Of a stretch of 20,623 nucleotides of DNA, positions 19,798 through 20,623 are shown in pieces (position 1 is the first letter of the stretch; each line of letters starts with the position of its first letter). The notes below the pieces were generated by a model, which searched no databases, was not told where the DNA came from, and saw only the letters and a program-made list of their open reading frames with translations. The stretch is from a bacterium. GTDB lineage: Bacteria > Planctomycetota > J058 > JAJDCP01. The position numbers and the translations under genes were made by a program. Where the stretch lies: the NCBI GenBank assembly GCA_030428695.1, contig JAUIEM010000157.1, forward strand, positions 1 to 20,623, written 5' to 3'.

Positions 19798-20623
19798 TCA
19801 CGCCTCGCCGGCGTCTTCCGCGGGGGCTTCCGGGTCGTCGGGCGCGGGAGCTTCGTCCGCGTCTTCCGGCTCGACCAGCGTCACCTTGCACAGCACTTCG
19901 ACCTGGGGCTCCTGGCCTTCCATCGCGAAGCGGGACTCACGCACGAAGGAGCTGAACCAGGGTTGCTCGGGCTTCCACACCTGCTCACCGACGATCTCGG
20001 GACCGGCGGGGAAGCGCGCCGCCCAGGTGAACTTCCAGACATCGTCCTCGGGCGCGCTGAGGTGCTCGGTGTAGTCGTTCCCGCCGCGGGTGAAGGTCAG
20101 CGGCTCCTCGACGTCCTCGGGGGTCGGCTCGAGCTCTTCGCACAGGCGAGCGAAATCGAACAGGAAGCCGAGCTCCTTGCTCGCATCGAAGTAGGGGATC
20201 TCGACGTTGTTGCGCAGCAGGGTCGTGCCGGGCGTGCCGAAGTCTTCGGGCTTCTTCGGCTCCTTCTTCTCGCCCTCCGCCTTGGCCTTCTCGTCACCTT
20301 CCGCCTTCGTGTCCTCGGCACCCTCTGCCTTCGCGTCCTGCTCGTCCTTCGCTTCCTCTTCGTCCTCTTCCTTCGCGGGCAGGGTCAGGTTCCGCACGCT
20401 GCGCAGCCCGAGGCACATCTTTCCCTCGCTGCGGTAGCGCTTGAGCAGCAGCCGGTAGGCGATGCCGGTGAAGGGGTTGGTCGCGTCGGAGACACACACC
20501 AGGTTGAGCTTGACCGTGCCGGGGGTCTCGGCCTTCTCGGGGGCCTCGACGACCTCCATCTCCCACAGGGTGTCGACCGGCACGATGCGGTTGTCCGCCC
20601 ACTCGGTCGGGCCGTCGGGCGGG
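19798..20623 (-). CDS. Acidic protein with a Lys/Glu/Ala-rich linker, unknown (partial)
   Basis: The frame is still open at the right edge (reading PPDGPTEWADNRIVPVDTLWEMEVV), so only the C-terminal ~274 residues are seen. A beta-rich region ('TPGTVKLNLVCVSDATNPFTGIAYRLLLKRY...MCLGLRSVRNLTLP') is followed by a 40-50-residue low-complexity linker made of EED/KAEG units (about 20255-20375). A second folded region comes next ('GTPGTTLLRNNVEIPYFDASKELGFLFDFARLCEELEPTPEDVEEPLTFTRGG...WAARFPAGPEIVGEQVWKPEQPWFSSFVRESRF'). It ends in an acidic, Pro-rich tail ('EPEDADEAPAPDDPEAPAEDAGEA'). I do not recognise it; I see no enzyme motif. The linker separates two domains, and the tail could bind cations or basic partners. 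It precedes the formamidase by 58 bases and may be cotranscribed. Confidence 0.7.
   Translation of the reverse strand, partial: PPDGPTEWADNRIVPVDTLWEMEVVEAPEKAETPGTVKLNLVCVSDATNPFTGIAYRLLLKRYRSEGKMCLGLRSVRNLTLPAKEEDEEEAKDEQDAKAEGAEDTKAEGDEKAKAEGEKKEPKKPEDFGTPGTTLLRNNVEIPYFDASKELGFLFDFARLCEELEPTPEDVEEPLTFTRGGNDYTEHLSAPEDDVWKFTWAARFPAGPEIVGEQVWKPEQPWFSSFVRESRFAMEGQEPQVEVLCKVTLVEPEDADEAPAPDDPEAPAEDAGEA

Noticed and set aside
1..20623. CRISPR array, tRNA/rRNA genes, insertion sequences, prophage or defence genes
   Set aside because: No regularly spaced repeats, no cloverleaf or rRNA-like sequence, and no transposase, integrase, nuclease or phage signature in any convincing coding frame.

Overview
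The window is very GC-rich (about 70% by eye, not computed), with strong G/C bias at third codon positions. It looks like chromosomal DNA from a high-GC environmental bacterium, most likely a planctomycete. Three things suggest this: the C-terminal tail of an ECF-type sigma factor of the planctomycetal style at the left edge; a very large Ser/Thr kinase with a DWG motif, one membrane segment and a long repeat-rich tail; and a membrane protein with an N-terminal 'W-G-CPxC...CWxCG' zinc ribbon. The lineage call is inference. I saw no tRNA, rRNA, CRISPR array, insertion sequence, phage gene or plasmid function.

Layout, left to right. 1-828 (+): sigma factor tail, a short coding-like stretch without a recognisable gene, and an ABA4-like (DUF4281) membrane protein. 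952-2967 (-): a Prc/Tsp-type periplasmic protease with PDZ domain and intact Ser464/Lys489 dyad. 3231-3812 (+): a small secreted Cys-rich protein with a CPGCH motif. A nested inverted-repeat element (3849-3899) lies after it. 3964-8608 (-): a beta-repeat membrane protein, then (in transcription order from the right) a small membrane protein, an asparaginase-II family amidohydrolase, the beta and alpha subunits of a 2-aminophenol 1,6-dioxygenase-like enzyme, and a DUF2505 (SRPBCC) protein. Asparaginase, beta, alpha and DUF2505 are packed with gaps of +2, -4 and +22 bases and are almost certainly one operon. 8609-9008: a 400-base divergent intergenic region with short repeats. 9009-14098 (+): the giant kinase and the zinc-ribbon protein. 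14101-16805 (-): a 39-residue small ORF, then proA and proB as a tight proB-proA operon for proline synthesis. 16898-18688 (-): a REC-HPt protein followed by a soluble histidine kinase, a likely phosphorelay pair. 18783-20623 (-): an acetamidase/formamidase that appears to start at CTG, preceded by an acidic protein truncated by the window edge.

The most interesting unit is the asparaginase / dioxygenase beta / dioxygenase alpha / DUF2505 operon (4748-8241). The beta subunit keeps every metal and active-site residue I remember for 2-aminophenol dioxygenase (His13, His62, Glu251, Tyr129, His195) at exactly those numbers, and the alpha subunit has lost them. None of the usual dehydrogenase, decarboxylase or hydratase genes of the aminophenol pathway is nearby. 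The partners are instead an asparaginase-family protein with an altered metal motif (CSGEH instead of CSGKH) and a START-like ligand-binding protein. This suggests an unusual aminoaromatic-processing pathway rather than the textbook amn route; that reading is inference.
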